Below, one piece after another: positions 14,427 to 14,762 of a stretch of DNA of 14,762 nucleotides. Location: the NCBI GenBank assembly GCA_018815145.1, contig JAHIYL010000011.1:1-14762 (forward strand). The letters are read 5' to 3'. The translations under genes and the position numbers were made by a program. Source of the stretch: Nanobdellota archaeon (GTDB lineage: Archaea > Nanobdellota > Nanobdellia > Woesearchaeales > GW2011-AR15). Position 1 is the stretch's first letter. Each line of letters starts with the position of its first letter. The notes under the pieces are model-generated. The model did no database searches and was not told the origin of the DNA. It saw only the letters and a program-made list of their open reading frames with translations.

Positions 14427-14741
14427 ATGTATGGAACAAGAGATGATAAATTGTCCCCGGTTAAAGAAGGGGATGAAGTTGATGTAAAGATTGAAGCAAT
14501 CGGGGAAAAGGGAGACGGCATCGCAAAGATTGATGGTTTTGTCCTGATAATACCTAACACAAAAACTAATGACCAGGTGAAAGTAAGGATAACCAAGGTT
14601 CTCAAGAAAGTTGGATTTGCAGAAGTGATAGGTAAGAGCGCAGCAAAACTTGCTGAAAAGAAGAAAGAAATTCCTATTGAGGATGTTGAAGAAGAGATGC
14701 CTGATGTTGAGGATTTTTCTGAAGATTTCGGAGAAGAATGA
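14427..14741 (+). CDS. Small TRAM-domain RNA-binding protein with acidic tail
   Basis: 104 residues. Residues ~10-70 form a TRAM domain (VKEGDEVDVKIEAIGEKGDG, then IAKIDGFVLIIP, then DQVKVRITKVLKKVGFAEVI), a small beta-barrel that binds RNA. Residues 71-104 are charged and end in an acidic tail (EEEMPDVEDFSEDFGEE). Stand-alone TRAM proteins are widespread in archaea, and one in methanogens acts as an RNA chaperone in cold response. Transcription is separate from the redox operon, from its own promoter with an inverted repeat in the leader, so it is not expected to take part in that pathway. The gene ends 21 bp before the window edge. Confidence 0.9.
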   Translation: MYGTRDDKLSPVKEGDEVDVKIEAIGEKGDGIAKIDGFVLIIPNTKTNDQVKVRITKVLKKVGFAEVIGKSAAKLAEKKKEIPIEDVEEEMPDVEDFSEDFGEE

Positions 14742-14762
14742 TTAAAGAATATTTAAAATAAT

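Noticed and set aside
1..14762. tRNA, rRNA, CRISPR array or insertion sequence transposase
   Set aside because: No cloverleaf-like segment, regularly spaced repeats or transposase-like protein was found on either strand.

Overview
The window looks like chromosomal DNA from an anaerobic archaeon. It carries a heterodisulfide-reductase-type (Hdr) gene set, a tungsten/molybdenum aldehyde oxidoreductase-family gene, a small TRAM-domain protein, A/T-rich TATA-like promoter boxes about 25 bp before plausible starts, and GGTG/GGAGG-type ribosome binding sites. No RNA gene or marker is present that fixes the lineage, so none is assigned.

Bases 1 to about 3150 form an A/T-rich accessory segment. It holds the 3' end of a type IIG/Eco57I-like restriction-modification gene closed by a terminator-like hairpin, a short Cys-rich ORF, a 520-residue protein with an N-terminal plasmid pRiA4b ORF-3-like domain, and a frame-disrupted gene remnant. 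This part looks like a defence or mobile-gene neighbourhood in decay.

Bases 3199-6470 (minus strand) hold a two-gene unit: an AMP-forming acetyl-CoA synthetase followed 2 bp later by an OFA-family major facilitator transporter. A 194-bp divergent intergenic region (6471-6664) with promoter signals for both sides separates it from the plus-strand operon.

Bases 6665-14263 (plus strand) form a redox operon: a polyferredoxin, an HdrA protein with a C-terminal MvhD domain, HdrC, HdrB, a MoaD/ThiS-like protein ending in Gly-Gly, an AOR-family tungsto/molybdo-enzyme, and a four-cluster HycB-like ferredoxin. Stop-start overlaps (ATGA) couple polyferredoxin to hdrA and hdrC to hdrB. A GC-rich folded element of about 96 bp sits between hdrA and hdrC. 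The simplest reading is a soluble AOR-Hdr complex: the oxidoreductase oxidises an aldehyde or similar carbonyl compound, the ferredoxin subunits carry electrons to the HdrA flavin, and HdrBC/MvhD pass them to further acceptors, possibly by flavin-based bifurcation or confurcation. The acid product, if acetate, could be activated by the divergently encoded acetyl-CoA synthetase or moved by the transporter. The last step and the substrate are inference.

Bases 14264-14762 contain a separate promoter, a 28-bp inverted repeat in the leader, and a gene for a small TRAM-domain RNA-binding protein with an acidic tail.
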